Source: Candidatus Sumerlaeaceae bacterium
GTDB lineage: Bacteria > Sumerlaeota > Sumerlaeia > Sumerlaeales > Sumerlaeaceae
NCBI GenBank assembly: GCA_026418615.1
Contig: JAOAAY010000033.1
Span: forward strand, 1-42,298
Reading direction: 5' to 3'
DNA: 42,298 nucleotides
Positions 33,508 through 42,298 of the stretch are shown piece after piece. The position numbers were made by a program, and so were the translations under genes. The notes under the pieces are model-generated. The model had not been told where the DNA came from, did no database searches, and worked only from the letters and a program-made list of their open reading frames with translations. The first letter of the stretch is position 1; each line of letters begins with the position of its first letter.

Positions 33508-34830
33508 GTGGGCGCCGCTTTGGCGGTCATTTTTCTTCTTCTGTTTTGCAACGGTCTGCTTGCTGCGTCCGAGATAGCCGTCGTTTCATCGAGGCGCGAG
33601 CGGCTGCGGGCCATGGCGCGCCGGGGCAGCCGACGCGCCAAGGCAGCCATCAAACTGATAGACGATCCGACACGCTTTCTGTCCACCGTTCAGGTGGGCA
33701 TCACCATCGTCGGCATCTTTATCGGGGCCTTTGGCGAGCGCAGCCTTGCCGAGCCCCTTGCGGCGACCCTCATTCGCATGTGGCCGGCCACCGAGCCATT
33801 TGCTCAGGCGGCAGCCATGCTCTTTGTGGTCGTTGTTTTGACATACTTGTCGCTGATCATCGGCGAGTTGGTGCCCAAGCGCATTGCCATGCTTTTTCCG
33901 GAGCAGGTGGCGCTATTGACGGTGCGGCCCATGCGCCACCTTGCCGCGCTGGCGTCCCCCGTCGTCAGGATTCTCACGGTTTCCACGAATATCGTTATCC
34001 GCCTTCTGGGGGTGCCACAGACGGCGAAGCCCGTCGTGACGCATGAGGAAGTGCGCGGCCTCTTAGAACAGGGGCGGCAAGCGGGCGTGTTCGACAGCAT
34101 CGAGCATGACATGGTCAAAAATGTCCTCAGATTGGATGACCGACGCGTTAGCGCGCTCATGACACCGCGCACGGACATCGTGTGGCTCGCGCTGGAGGAT
34201 TCACCCGAAGAGGTGAAGGCCAAGGTGACCTCGTGCAACCATACGCGATTCCCCGTAGCGCAGGGCGGGTTGGACAACATCGTGGGAATCGTGCGCGCCC
34301 GCGATCTGCTGACGCAGGTGTATGCCGGCAAACCGCTGGATCTGGCGTCCATCATGCAGCAACCGCTTTTCGTCCCCGAAAGCATGACAGCCTTGGAACT
34401 CCTCGAGGCGTTCAAGGATTACCCAACCCATGTGGCCGTGGTCTTTGACGAATACGGCGGCACGCAGGGGCTCGTAACACTCAACAATGTGCTGGAATCC
34501 ATCGTTGGCGAGATCCCCAAGCCGGGTGAGGAACAGGACAGCGAGGTCGTCCAGCGTGCCGACGGCTCATGGCTCCTCGGCGGATCGCTGCCGATTGATG
34601 AACTGCTCGAAATCATTCAGATGGATTCGCTGCCCGAGGCCGACCGCGGCGAGTACACGACCCTCGGCGGTTTCGTGATGGCCCGCCTCGGCAAAATCCC
34701 GGCTCCGGCTGAGCACTTTGACTACGGGCGTCACCGGTTCGAGGTCATGGACATGGACGGCAACCGCGTGGACAAAGTGCTTGTCTCGCGGATAGACGAC
34801 GAACCAACCGAGACGACCGAGGCAGGCTGA
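33508..34830 (+). CDS. CNNM/CorC-type membrane protein with CBS domains (hemolysin C-like)
   Basis: The 440-residue protein has three parts. An N-terminal CNNM/DUF21 membrane domain (about 1-180) starts [22 protein letters not shown] and includes [24 protein letters not shown] pair (about 200-325) includes the family hallmark [10 protein letters not shown] and [15 protein letters not shown]-terminal CorC/HlyC domain (about 345-430) contains [15 protein letters not shown]. Family members include the Mg2+ exporters CNNM and CorC-type proteins; the older name hemolysin is not evidence of a toxin. The start is GTG at 33508 with GAGG close upstream. It ends 46 bases from the convergent rplA. Confidence 0.93.
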   Translation: MGAALAVIFLLLFCNGLLAASEIAVVSSRRERLRAMARRGSRRAKAAIKLIDDPTRFLSTVQVGITIVGIFIGAFGERSLAEPLAATLIRMWPATEPFAQAAAMLFVVVVLTYLSLIIGELVPKRIAMLFPEQVALLTVRPMRHLAALASPVVRILTVSTNIVIRLLGVPQTAKPVVTHEEVRGLLEQGRQAGVFDSIEHDMVKNVLRLDDRRVSALMTPRTDIVWLALEDSPEEVKAKVTSCNHTRFPVAQGGLDNIVGIVRARDLLTQVYAGKPLDLASIMQQPLFVPESMTALELLEAFKDYPTHVAVVFDEYGGTQGLVTLNNVLESIVGEIPKPGEEQDSEVVQRADGSWLLGGSLPIDELLEIIQMDSLPEADRGEYTTLGGFVMARLGKIPAPAEHFDYGRHRFEVMDMDGNRVDKVLVSRIDDEPTETTEAG

Positions 34831-34876
34831 CCGCCGCCTGTTGCAGTGCCAACGGCCCGATGAGGCTGTCGTCTAT

Positions 34877-35575
34877 TTACTTGGAAGCCGCGCCCGTGAA
34901 CGCCACGCGGATGCCCGGGCTCATGGTGCTGCTCAGCGTGACGGAGCGGATGTACTGCCCCTTGGCCGCAGCCGGTTTCGCCCTCACGATGGCATCGAGC
35001 AGCGTCTTGGCGTTCTCGGCAATTTGTTCCGCTGTGAATTGGATTTTGCCGATGGGAACATGCACATTGGCTGTTTTGTCCACACGGAATTCCACTTTAC
35101 CGGCCTTGATCTCGCTGACGGCTTTGGCGACATCCATGGTTACGGTGCCGGTTTTGGGGTTTGGCATGAGGCCGCGCGGGCCAAGCACCTTGCCCAACTT
35201 ACCCACTTCGCGCATCATGTCGGGCGTGGAAATAGCCGCGTCGAAATCAGTAAAACCGCCCTGTACCTTGGCCACAAGGTCCTCGGCGCCGACGATCTCC
35301 GCGCCGGCTGCTTCGGCCTCAGCGGCTTTCTCGCCTTTGGCAAAAACGGCCACCCGAACCGATTTTCCTGTGCCATGGGGCAGACTGACCGTACCGCGCA
35401 CCTGCTGGTCTGCGTGACGGGGATCCACACCGAGTTTGAGGTCGAGGTCAACCGTTTCGTTGAACTTGGCGAATGCGATCTTTTTCAGGATCGCGGCAGC
35501 CTCGTCTATGGAATACGCCTGCGTGCTGTCATACGCCTTGAGGGCGTTCTGGTACTTCTTGCCGTGTTTTGGCAT
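34877..35575 (-). CDS. rplA: Ribosomal protein L1
   Basis: The 232-residue protein has normal L1 length and all conserved parts: start [17 protein letters not shown], then [60 protein letters not shown] and end [20 protein letters not shown]1 binds 23S rRNA at the exit-site stalk and also represses its own mRNA in bacteria. An ideal AAAGGAGG lies 8 to 10 bases before the ATG. The expected neighbours rplK, rplJ and rplL are absent on both sides; upstream is a 195-base gap and then a divergent glycosyltransferase gene. The L1 gene thus appears to have its own promoter and control. Confidence 0.97.
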   Translation of the reverse strand: MPKHGKKYQNALKAYDSTQAYSIDEAAAILKKIAFAKFNETVDLDLKLGVDPRHADQQVRGTVSLPHGTGKSVRVAVFAKGEKAAEAEAAGAEIVGAEDLVAKVQGGFTDFDAAISTPDMMREVGKLGKVLGPRGLMPNPKTGTVTMDVAKAVSEIKAGKVEFRVDKTANVHVPIGKIQFTAEQIAENAKTLLDAIVRAKPAAAKGQYIRSVTLSSTMSPGIRVAFTGAASK

Positions 35576-35604
35576 GTCAAAATGCCTCCTTTGTGGTCGC
35601 TAGC

Positions 35605-35638
35605 GGCAACTGGTGGCTGTGCCTGACAGCCGTTTGCC
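35605..35638 (-). promoter_or_regulatory. Leader hairpin upstream of rplA, possible L1 autoregulatory site
   Basis: On the rplA strand an outer stem GGCAA/TTGCC and an inner stem GGCTGT/ACAGCC enclose a CAGGC loop, separated by an asymmetric internal loop (AC on one side, ACCAG on the other). It ends about 29 bases before the ATG, just before AAAGGAGG. L1 is known to repress translation by binding two helices joined by an asymmetric internal loop, mimicking its 23S rRNA site. The architecture fits, but I cannot confirm the exact binding bases. Confidence 0.4.
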
Positions 35639-35770
35639 TGCCACTGGTCCGGTCAGCATGGAACCGAACACATTGGCCGTATAAACGCCAGCCATGCGAA
35701 ACATTCAGGCGATCGCCGCGCCGGGCTTTCAGGTTGAATTCGCTGGCGGTTACGCCATGAAACGGCGCCC

Positions 35771-38110
35771 ATGTGTGACCGCGCCCCAAGGATCGCGACC
35801 TCCGGCATGCTCCTCATGGCCGCGATTGCCGTTTTTGCAGCGGTCACGCGGCTCTACGATGTCTCAGCCAAACCGCTGCACCACGATGAGAGCCTGTTTG
35901 CCTATTACGGGCATTTTCTGTACAAGGGCCACGGCTATGTGTATCAGCCGATTCTGCACGGGCCCGTACTGCAAAATGTCTCCGCCTTGTTTTTCCTCCT
36001 GTTTGGCGACTCGAAGTTCACCATGCGGTTGCCGGCCGTCGTGGGGGGCTTGCTGCTGCTGGTCGTGGCGTGGTTCTGGCGGCGGTATCTGGGCGGCGCC
36101 GGTGTGATTGCCGCACTCGCGGCCATCGCTTTATCACCATCCCTGACCTACTACTCCCGGTTCTTGCGCAATGATGTGCCGTATCTCGCCGCCACCCTTT
36201 GGTGCGCCCTCATGGTGCTGCGGGCCGCTGAGACGGGGGAGAGGCGTTACTGGTTGTGGGGTATTCTGTCCGCCACCCTGATGTTCAGCATGATGGAGAG
36301 TTCCATCTTTTTCTTTGCGGCCTGTGCGGGGTTTCTGGTGGTTGCCGCGGGAGCGGACTGGCTGGGCGGCCGGAGGCTTTCTCCGGAGGCTCCGCGCCGG
36401 TTTCCGGGGCATGCTGTGATCTTCGCGCCGCGAGAGCGCGGCGGGGCCGGCAGGCCACCGGGGTGGCTTCAGGTGTTGCGCGGCATCGCGGCTGCAATGG
36501 CTCTCACGGCCGCTGCGGCATGGTTTTTCCGGCGGATGTTTGCCGACACGGTGCCCATCGGACCGGTCATCGCCTCGCTGCTGAACGCCCGCGGGTGGGA
36601 CACGGTTACCGATGTCGATGTTTACGCCGTGTTGTCGGTGCTGTTGTTCCTCGCTCTCGTGCCACTCTGTTTGTTTGTCATGGCGCACTACCAAAGGCCG
36701 CACGGCGCAACGGGCATGCTCCATTATTTGCTGCGGCTTGCATGGGCGCGTCGTTGGATCATTCTCTGCGGGGTCGCCATCTCGGTGGCATTTTACGCCA
36801 CCATCTTTACAACCTATTTTACGAACACGCGCGGTCAGGACTTTTGGGGCAGGGATGTACTGCTCACACCGCTGCAAATTTACAAAAACACTTGGGACTA
36901 CTGGATTGACCAGCACAAGTTGCACCGAATCAAGGGACCCTTCCATTACTACTGGTCGCTCCTGCTGATGTATGAACTGCCGCTGGTTGCAGTGGTTGCG
37001 GCGGGCCTGTGGCGGTCGTGGTTTGGCGGACCGCGCGGGCGCCGGCACTTGGTGGCGTTTCTCGTGCCGCAGGTCTTGGCGGCAGGGCTGCTCTGGATGG
37101 CAGCCAGCCAGTGGTATCGCGACCGGCTTGGCTACCGGATTGATTGGAACTTCCTCGACGATCATTTGCATGTCAGCCACCCGGTTCATCTCCTGATGGC
37201 TCTGCTTTACGCGCAGATTCTCGTGCATGCGACAGGTCTGCTGGTGCGACGGGGCCATTGGTCAGAGGCTTTTTTGGTTTTCTGGACAGTGACGAGTCTT
37301 TTTGCGTACTCGTATGCCGGGGAAAAAGTTCCTTGGCTGGTCGTACATGTGGTGGGGCCGATGTGTCTGCTGAGCGGGCTTTATGTGGAACGGTGGGCGC
37401 GGGGTTACCGGCTGACACGCCCGCGCATCGCTGTGGCAGCCGCGGTTGCGGGAATCGCCGCGCTCTGGCAGGCGCGCAACATCGTCTTTGTTTGCTTCAT
37501 TCATCCCCACAGCCCGCAGGAGCGGCTTGTGTACAACCACACCTCGCCCGATGTCGAGTGGGCGGTGGATCGTATCGGCGAGATTGCCCGCGCGACCAAT
37601 CTTGGCACGGGGCTGCCGATGATTATTCGTGGGGAGGTCGAGTGGCCGCTGTACTGGTATCTGCGTGATTATACCAATTTTATGGGTGCGCGCGACGAGC
37701 CCCTCGAGACTACGATGCGCCCCGTGGTCCTCGTCAACTGGGAAGCCTCGGGCGTGCCCAACCTAGTGCGAAACTATACGATTCGCCGTTTGAAGGTGCG
37801 CGAGTGGTGGGAGCCGCCAATGCTCAACCCGCTTGTTCTGGCGGATATTTTCCGGTGGCTGACGCCGCGCGAAAGCCTGCGCGATTCCGTCCACGGGATG
37901 CGCTTCGCTGCCGCCGTGACCGAGTGGAAGAAACTGTTTCACTACCTCGCCTACCGGCAGATCTGGTTGAATCCGGACAATGTGTATTGGTCCAACGGAG
38001 TCAATGAGTTTGCCTTCTGCGTGCGCAAGGATCTTGGCGAGACCTTCCTGTCCCATGCTGCGCAAACCCGTCTGCCCCGCTTCCGGACAGACATTCCGGT
38101 GTACCCTTGA
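35771..38110 (+). CDS. Agl23-like GT-C membrane protein (TIGR03663 type)
   Basis: The 779-residue polytopic protein has about twelve membrane helices. The first extracytoplasmic loop carries HHDES (37-41), the acidic pair expected in GT-C glycosyltransferases of the PMT/ArnT kind, in KPLHHDESLFAYYGHFLYKG. It continues HGPVLQNVSALFFLLFGDS and LTYYSRFLRNDVPYLAATLW, strongly resembling the family named flippase activity-associated protein Agl23. That family is linked to lipid-linked sugar handling in archaeal N-glycosylation. In this bacterium a role in transferring polyprenyl-linked sugars outside the membrane is likely but unproven. No ribosome binding site is evident before the ATG at 35771. 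It heads a plus-strand run of membrane genes ending in a pseudopilin. Confidence 0.82.
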   Translation: MCDRAPRIATSGMLLMAAIAVFAAVTRLYDVSAKPLHHDESLFAYYGHFLYKGHGYVYQPILHGPVLQNVSALFFLLFGDSKFTMRLPAVVGGLLLLVVAWFWRRYLGGAGVIAALAAIALSPSLTYYSRFLRNDVPYLAATLWCALMVLRAAETGERRYWLWGILSATLMFSMMESSIFFFAACAGFLVVAAGADWLGGRRLSPEAPRRFPGHAVIFAPRERGGAGRPPGWLQVLRGIAAAMALTAAAAWFFRRMFADTVPIGPVIASLLNARGWDTVTDVDVYAVLSVLLFLALVPLCLFVMAHYQRPHGATGMLHYLLRLAWARRWIILCGVAISVAFYATIFTTYFTNTRGQDFWGRDVLLTPLQIYKNTWDYWIDQHKLHRIKGPFHYYWSLLLMYELPLVAVVAAGLWRSWFGGPRGRRHLVAFLVPQVLAAGLLWMAASQWYRDRLGYRIDWNFLDDHLHVSHPVHLLMALLYAQILVHATGLLVRRGHWSEAFLVFWTVTSLFAYSYAGEKVPWLVVHVVGPMCLLSGLYVERWARGYRLTRPRIAVAAAVAGIAALWQARNIVFVCFIHPHSPQERLVYNHTSPDVEWAVDRIGEIARATNLGTGLPMIIRGEVEWPLYWYLRDYTNFMGARDEPLETTMRPVVLVNWEASGVPNLVRNYTIRRLKVREWWEPPMLNPLVLADIFRWLTPRESLRDSVHGMRFAAAVTEWKKLFHYLAYRQIWLNPDNVYWSNGVNEFAFCVRKDLGETFLSHAAQTRLPRFRTDIPVYP

Positions 38111-38183
38111 AACGAGATTGGACGGTGCTTGACGCGGCCGGAGACGCCCGGCGCAGTCCGGGCAAACGAAAGGAGCGGTCGTA

Positions 38184-40493
38184 GTGGTTCGTGTTTTCTT
38201 GCGGCTGGTGAAGCAGGCGCTTTTTGTCGCCCTGTTACTGCCGGTCATTGTGGCGGCATGCTCGCGCGTCCTGAACGGCCTGCCGTTTACCACGGTTTAC
38301 ATAGCCCTGCTCCTGTCGCTTGGGGTTGGCGGGATCGGAGTCTGGCTCCTTCTGACAATAGTTTTTCGTCGGTTCCACGGACAAATTGATGAATTGTCGG
38401 CGTGCCAGACGCGGTTTCTCGACGCACTTCCGCCACGAATCCTGCCATGGGCCGTTGCAGGGAGTGCGGGGGCAAGCCTTGCCCTGGAACTTGCTGTGAT
38501 CCGCTGGCAGGGAACCGTTTGGGAGATTTTTGCCTTTTACAAAAATTATGGTCTGCTCTCATGCTTTGCGGGGTTGGGTCTTGGCTATGCGTTGTCGCGG
38601 CGCGATCGGATCCCCATGATTTTGTCGCTGCCTCTTCTGCTTGTTCAGGCGGTGCTGTTCGTGGGGCTGCGCCATGGTCTGCCGGGGCCGGAATTGAAAA
38701 GTTTGATGGCTACGCCGGTGCGCGAGCAGTTGAACATGGGGTTTTTGACCTCCACCCATCCGGCGCACCTTGTTGCGGCGTATTCGTTCCTTGGCACGGT
38801 CATGATGCTGACGGCGCTGGCGTTCTTGCCGGTGGGGCAGGTCTGTGGGCGTTTGCTGGACCGTATGGCGGCGCTGCCGGGCTATGGCCTCAATTTGCTG
38901 GGAAGCATCGGCGGAACTTTGTTTGTCATGGGCCTGAGCCTGCTCTGGACGCCGCCTGTGTTATGGTTTGTTCCGTGCGCGGGAGTGCTCGTTTTGTTGC
39001 AGGCTTTTGGGCGTCGGGCACTTGCGGTCGGCGCCCTTTCGACTTTTGCCATGGTTTGCGCACTCGATTGGCCGGTTTCCTTTCTCATCGAACGCATTTA
39101 CTCGCCGTATCAGTTGATCGAGCGCATGTGGGGCCATTACGGGCTGATGGGGATCAGGGCGGCAGGGCGATACTACCAGCGTGTCAACGACCTGACGACT
39201 TCCGGCGTTCTGGCTTATCCGGAAAGGGCTATGGCGCGGGATTATTACGAGTTACCGTATGTCATCCATCCGCAGGCGCGTCGGGTAGCCATCGTCGGGG
39301 CAGGCACCGGCAATGATGTGGCCGCAGCCCTGCGTCGCGGTGCCGAGCGCGTGGATGCCATCGAGATTGACCCGGCCATTCTCGAACTAGGCGCCGCCTA
39401 CCATCCTGAACAGCCGTACAGCGATCCGCGCGTTCGACGCATTGTTAACGACGCGCGAACTTTTCTGCGGTCGCCCGGTGATCGCTATGATTTGATTGTC
39501 TACGGCCTGCTCGACTCGCACACACTGCTGAGCCATGCCTCGAGCGTGCGGCTCGACAGTTTCGTGTATACGGTTGAGGGGCTTCAGGACGCACGCAAAC
39601 GCCTCGAAGACGGAGGCGTTGTGGCTCTGTCGTTCTCCGTCATGTCGCCCGAAATTGGCCGAAAAATTTACCTCATGATGCAGGAGGCTTTTGGCGGCCA
39701 CGCCCCCGTGTGCATTCGCTCGCATTACGACGGCTCGGTGACTTTCGTCCAGTCCAAGGAGGGTGGGCTGACTTTCGATCCCTCGGTGATCAACACCAGC
39801 GAGTTTGACGATGTGTCCAGTGTTTATTCGGATCCGAATCTCAAGGCCGACATCTCGACTGATGATTGGCCGTTTTTCTACATGCCGCAGCGCGTTTATC
39901 CGGTCACTTATATCTGGATGCTGGGCATCGTGCTGGTGCTTTCCATTTATCTTTTTGCTTCGTTCCTCGGGGCGCGTCCGAAGGTGGGACACGGTGCCTT
40001 TTTCTTCATGGGCGCAGGATTCATGCTGGTCGAGACAAAAGGTATCACGGAACTCGGCCTGCATTTTGGCAACACCTGGCATGTGATAGGAATCGTCATT
40101 GTGGCCATACTTACGATGGCGTTTCTGGCGAATGTGGCGGTGTTAAAGTTCCGGCTGCGGGCGGTGGCCGTGCCGCTTGGCCTGGTCATTGGCTCGCTGG
40201 GGCTCGGTTTGATGGTTTCCGCACTCGGTGGGTTCGCAGCGGGTCCTGCGGGCCAGTTGGCGGCGGCGGGACTGCTCACGCTGCCGATGCTGTTTTCCGG
40301 GATAGCGTTTTCCGGGTTGTTGGCTCGCACGCAGGATGTTTCTGGAGCGCTGGCGGCCAATTTGTTTGGGGCCATGTGCGGCGGCTTACTGGAGTATAAC
40401 TCGATGTACTTCGGATTTCAATTTCTTTACTGGATTGCCATGGGCTGCTACGCCGCCGCGCTCTTGTCAGCGCTGTTAAGGCGTCCGGCCTAA
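38184..40493 (+). CDS. Spermidine-synthase-like methyltransferase fused to membrane domains
   Basis: The 769-residue protein carries about seven N-terminal membrane helices (1-300). A Rossmann-type spermidine synthase/SAM-methyltransferase-like domain follows (about 345-560) with VAIVGAGTGNDVAAALRRGA and AIEIDPAILELG as the nucleotide-binding loop, VNDARTFL, and YDLIVYGLLDSHTLLSHASS in place of the usual substrate Asp loop. Another four to six helices follow (about 575-765). Such fused forms are common in uncultured bacteria; none has a proven substrate, and they are unlikely to be housekeeping spermidine synthases. The start is GTG at 38184 with AAAGGAG nine bases upstream. It lies between the Agl23-like and GT-C-like genes, so it probably acts on a membrane-bound or secreted product. 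Confidence 0.8.
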   Translation: MVRVFLRLVKQALFVALLLPVIVAACSRVLNGLPFTTVYIALLLSLGVGGIGVWLLLTIVFRRFHGQIDELSACQTRFLDALPPRILPWAVAGSAGASLALELAVIRWQGTVWEIFAFYKNYGLLSCFAGLGLGYALSRRDRIPMILSLPLLLVQAVLFVGLRHGLPGPELKSLMATPVREQLNMGFLTSTHPAHLVAAYSFLGTVMMLTALAFLPVGQVCGRLLDRMAALPGYGLNLLGSIGGTLFVMGLSLLWTPPVLWFVPCAGVLVLLQAFGRRALAVGALSTFAMVCALDWPVSFLIERIYSPYQLIERMWGHYGLMGIRAAGRYYQRVNDLTTSGVLAYPERAMARDYYELPYVIHPQARRVAIVGAGTGNDVAAALRRGAERVDAIEIDPAILELGAAYHPEQPYSDPRVRRIVNDARTFLRSPGDRYDLIVYGLLDSHTLLSHASSVRLDSFVYTVEGLQDARKRLEDGGVVALSFSVMSPEIGRKIYLMMQEAFGGHAPVCIRSHYDGSVTFVQSKEGGLTFDPSVINTSEFDDVSSVYSDPNLKADISTDDWPFFYMPQRVYPVTYIWMLGIVLVLSIYLFASFLGARPKVGHGAFFFMGAGFMLVETKGITELGLHFGNTWHVIGIVIVAILTMAFLANVAVLKFRLRAVAVPLGLVIGSLGLGLMVSALGGFAAGPAGQLAAAGLLTLPMLFSGIAFSGLLARTQDVSGALAANLFGAMCGGLLEYNSMYFGFQFLYWIAMGCYAAALLSALLRRPA

Positions 40494-40497
40494 GGGG

Positions 40498-41886
40498 ATG
40501 GCTTTGCCGGAGCAAGGTCCGCACCGGCTTGATTACGGGGGCGTCCGGCGGGTGACAGGCGCTCTGGCGCTGGCCGTGTTGACGATTGTACTGTTTGGAT
40601 CTTTCTACTGCAATTTCTGGGGCATCGCGGACGACCGCTGGTTTCTGACGCATCAGCACGACACGGAAAGCCTTGTCATCGGACGGCTTGTCAAATCGCG
40701 GCAGGACGGGTTGTTCTCAGCCGGCGGGTTCCTTGGCGCTGGAATCGAGGCGGATCTCAGCGCGACTTGGATCTACCCGGACCAAATTGAGGCTCAGTAC
40801 CGTGCCTACCGTGCTGGCGGGCAGTTCGAGGTTTTCTCGCCGTATCTGTCGCAGCCCGGCGGGCAGGGGGTGATACTGGGAATTCTGGATCGCGTGCTGC
40901 CCCTGACGCCGCCCGCGCGATTAGAGGTCTTCTACGCCTTACTGGCCTTGCTGTGCGCTCTTGTCTTTGCGGTGCTTGTTGGGTGGTTTGCGTACGAGGC
41001 AGGCGCGATCACAGCAGGGGCGGTCGCGTGTTCAGTGATTCTCTCCCAATGGATCACCGTGTTTGCCCGAAACCTGTGGTGGAACCTTTGGGTGTTTTAC
41101 CTGCCCATGATGGCTGTGGGAGCAGTGCTCATCCGGCGTCGTGGCAGGCGACCCGATACTCGGACCGCCGTGGCAGTTGGATTGGCCGCAGGGATCGGAA
41201 CACTTCTCAAATATGCTTTCACCGGATTTGAGTTTGTCACGACCTTCGTCGTGATGGCTTTTGTCCCAATCGTCTATGAGGCCGTTCGGGAGCGTTGGAC
41301 GCTGCGCGAGATGATGCGAGTTGCGGCGATTTGGTGTGCGGCGGTCGCAGTGTCCGTCGGTGTGGCCTTGCTGTTGCTGGCCGCTCAAATTGGTGTTTTG
41401 CGGGATGGCTTGAGTGCCGGATTCGACCATATCGTTTCGGTTTTGGCCAAGCGCTCTTACGGTTCGACGGCGGAGCAACCGGCGCTCTATGCGCCGGCTC
41501 TTCAAGCGAGCGTCGGGGAAGTCTTGGGCCGCTACATCTCGGGGAATTATTTCGCCGTGAAATGGAGCCAATGGGGGCGCGACGGGTCGGGCTGGTGGTC
41601 GGGGATCCGGCTTTCGTACGGCTGGCTCATCGGCGTCTTTGCCGTTTCGTCCGCGGCCGCCGTGGCCCTGATTCGGCGGGAGCCCGAAACCAGGCGGCGT
41701 AGCGGTGCCGCGCTCGTGGCCGCCACTTGGTTTTCGTTGTTGGCGCCGCTGTCGTGGTTCGTTGTGTTCAAGGCGCACTCATTCGTGCATGTGCATGTCA
41801 ACTTTATTGTTTGGCAGATGCCGTTCACTCTCTTCGGGTTTGCCGTGGTGGGGTGGCTTGTCCGCGCGGTACTGATGCGCCGGTAG
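40498..41886 (+). CDS. GT-C-like polytopic membrane protein, probable glycosyltransferase
   Basis: The 462-residue protein has ten or so membrane helices. Helix one (about 19-38) is followed by an extracytoplasmic loop with acidic residues in ADDRWFLTHQHDTESLV (44-60), the position where GT-C enzymes hold catalytic Asp/Glu. A large loop rich in Tyr, Gln and Gly follows (about 80-135), then helices to the end. I do not recognise a precise family, so the call rests on topology, the acidic loop and the neighbourhood. The ATG lies four bases after the previous stop; its AAGGGG is too close to serve as a normal ribosome binding site, suggesting coupling to the upstream gene. The pseudopilin gene starts 32 bases after its stop. 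Confidence 0.6.
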   Translation: MALPEQGPHRLDYGGVRRVTGALALAVLTIVLFGSFYCNFWGIADDRWFLTHQHDTESLVIGRLVKSRQDGLFSAGGFLGAGIEADLSATWIYPDQIEAQYRAYRAGGQFEVFSPYLSQPGGQGVILGILDRVLPLTPPARLEVFYALLALLCALVFAVLVGWFAYEAGAITAGAVACSVILSQWITVFARNLWWNLWVFYLPMMAVGAVLIRRRGRRPDTRTAVAVGLAAGIGTLLKYAFTGFEFVTTFVVMAFVPIVYEAVRERWTLREMMRVAAIWCAAVAVSVGVALLLLAAQIGVLRDGLSAGFDHIVSVLAKRSYGSTAEQPALYAPALQASVGEVLGRYISGNYFAVKWSQWGRDGSGWWSGIRLSYGWLIGVFAVSSAAAVALIRREPETRRRSGAALVAATWFSLLAPLSWFVVFKAHSFVHVHVNFIVWQMPFTLFGFAVVGWLVRAVLMRR

Positions 41887-41918
41887 ATTCGCCTTGACGC
41901 GTTTGGCGGCCGGTTGCG

Positions 41919-42298
41919 ATGCATCACCACCTGATGAGCCTTCCCAGCCGCGGATTCACCCTTATAGAATTGCTGATCGTTGTGGCGATCATCGCCATCT
42001 TGGCCGGAATCGCTGTGCCAAATTTCCTTGAGGCCCAAGTGCGCGCCAAGGTGTCGCGGATCAAGGCCGACCAGCGCAGCCTGGCGCCGGCCATTGAGAG
42101 TTACGCGGTGGATTCGAACCGGTATCCGATCCGCCGGGACCGCTGGGACCTGCCGCCGGGGTCTGCCCGTGCGGTGTATCCGCCGCTCAATGCGAAGATT
42201 TTTGACCCGGCGTTGCCCGCCGCGCGCGTAGGAATGCATGTGCTGACCACGCCGGTTGCGTATATCACATCGCTGCCGAAGGATATTTTCAACCAGCC
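41919..42298 (+). CDS. Type IV pilin-like/GspG-type pseudopilin, cut by window end
   Basis: At least 126 residues are present. A short leader (MHHHLMSLPSRG) precedes GFTLIELLIVVAIIAILAGI, the type III prepilin motif. Cleavage would be after Gly12, with Glu at position 5 of the mature chain and a hydrophobic helix that packs in the pilus core. The next part (VPNFLEAQVRAKVSRIKAD, SYAVDSNRYP) is typical of PulG/GspG-type pseudopilins. LTTPVAYITSLPKDIF resembles the C-terminal half of pilin-like proteins in Planctomycetes and Sumerlaeota-like genomes. The ATG at 41934 (MSLPSRG) is an alternative start. It would need a prepilin peptidase and assembly ATPase encoded elsewhere. Confidence 0.88.
   Translation, partial: MHHHLMSLPSRGFTLIELLIVVAIIAILAGIAVPNFLEAQVRAKVSRIKADQRSLAPAIESYAVDSNRYPIRRDRWDLPPGSARAVYPPLNAKIFDPALPAARVGMHVLTTPVAYITSLPKDIFNQ

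Noticed and set aside
33508..34830. Hemolysin toxin
   Set aside because: The CNNM and CBS layout marks an ion-transport type membrane protein; the hemolysin label is historical.
35576..35770. Remnant of rplK upstream of rplA
   Set aside because: Minus-strand frames here show none of the conserved L11 segments; the region is a leader and divergent promoter area.

Overview
This window is a GC-rich stretch of bacterial chromosome with 30 intact or nearly intact protein genes, one decayed gene, two genes cut by the window ends and one tRNA. There is no phage, insertion sequence, CRISPR array or plasmid module. The cell is diderm-like: it has a DevBCA-type exporter, TolQ/ExbB- and TolR/ExbD-like proteins, and many secreted proteins. 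A pseudopilin, a secreted GHL10 hydrolase, GH57 and GH38 enzymes, two Gfo/Idh/MocA proteins, a ThuA-like protein and an Agl23-like protein together recall uncultured lineages near Sumerlaeota (BRC1) and the Planctomycetes. That placement is an impression from gene content; no marker phylogeny could be run.

Left part (1-9.3 kb), almost all on the minus strand: a truncated secreted protein, a serine beta-lactamase-fold protein, a PAS histidine kinase, a decayed beta-helix (CSLREA/Pmp-type) gene on the plus strand, then a tightly overlapped permease-ATPase-adaptor export operon (DevC-DevA-DevB order), a secreted GHL10 glycoside hydrolase-like protein and a SPOUT-type RNA methyltransferase.

Middle (9.4-24.6 kb): on the plus strand a NagX/HGSNAT-like membrane acyltransferase, a GH57 branching-enzyme-like protein, a divergent ExbB/ExbD-like pair translationally coupled to the ribosome-assembly GTPase Der, and a GH38-type mannosidase whose catalytic Asp position is Phe. 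A minus-strand tRNA-Ser(GGA) lies between der and the GH38 gene. The minus strand then carries a five-gene run, in transcription order chrA, uvrC, a short Gfo/Idh/MocA protein, pcm and an NtrC-type sigma54 activator.

Right part (24.8-42.3 kb): a large secreted amidase with a golvesin-like domain nested in its catalytic domain, a solitary nuoH that overlaps a metallophosphoesterase gene tail to tail, a flavodoxin-fold quinone reductase, a small repeat region, a ThuA-oxidoreductase-CNNM operon, a solitary rplA with a leader hairpin, and a plus-strand run of three large membrane proteins (Agl23-like, a spermidine-synthase-like fusion, a GT-C-like protein) leading into a pseudopilin gene cut by the window end.

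The best candidate for an uncharacterised system is the last run (35.77-42.3 kb), which may be an envelope or pilin glycosylation module. Next are the nested-domain amidase and the Asp-less ExbB/ExbD pair coupled to der. I saw no convincing intrinsic terminators and only one promoter element worth listing. Most gene starts were chosen from conserved N-termini, overlaps and Shine-Dalgarno (SD) sequences.
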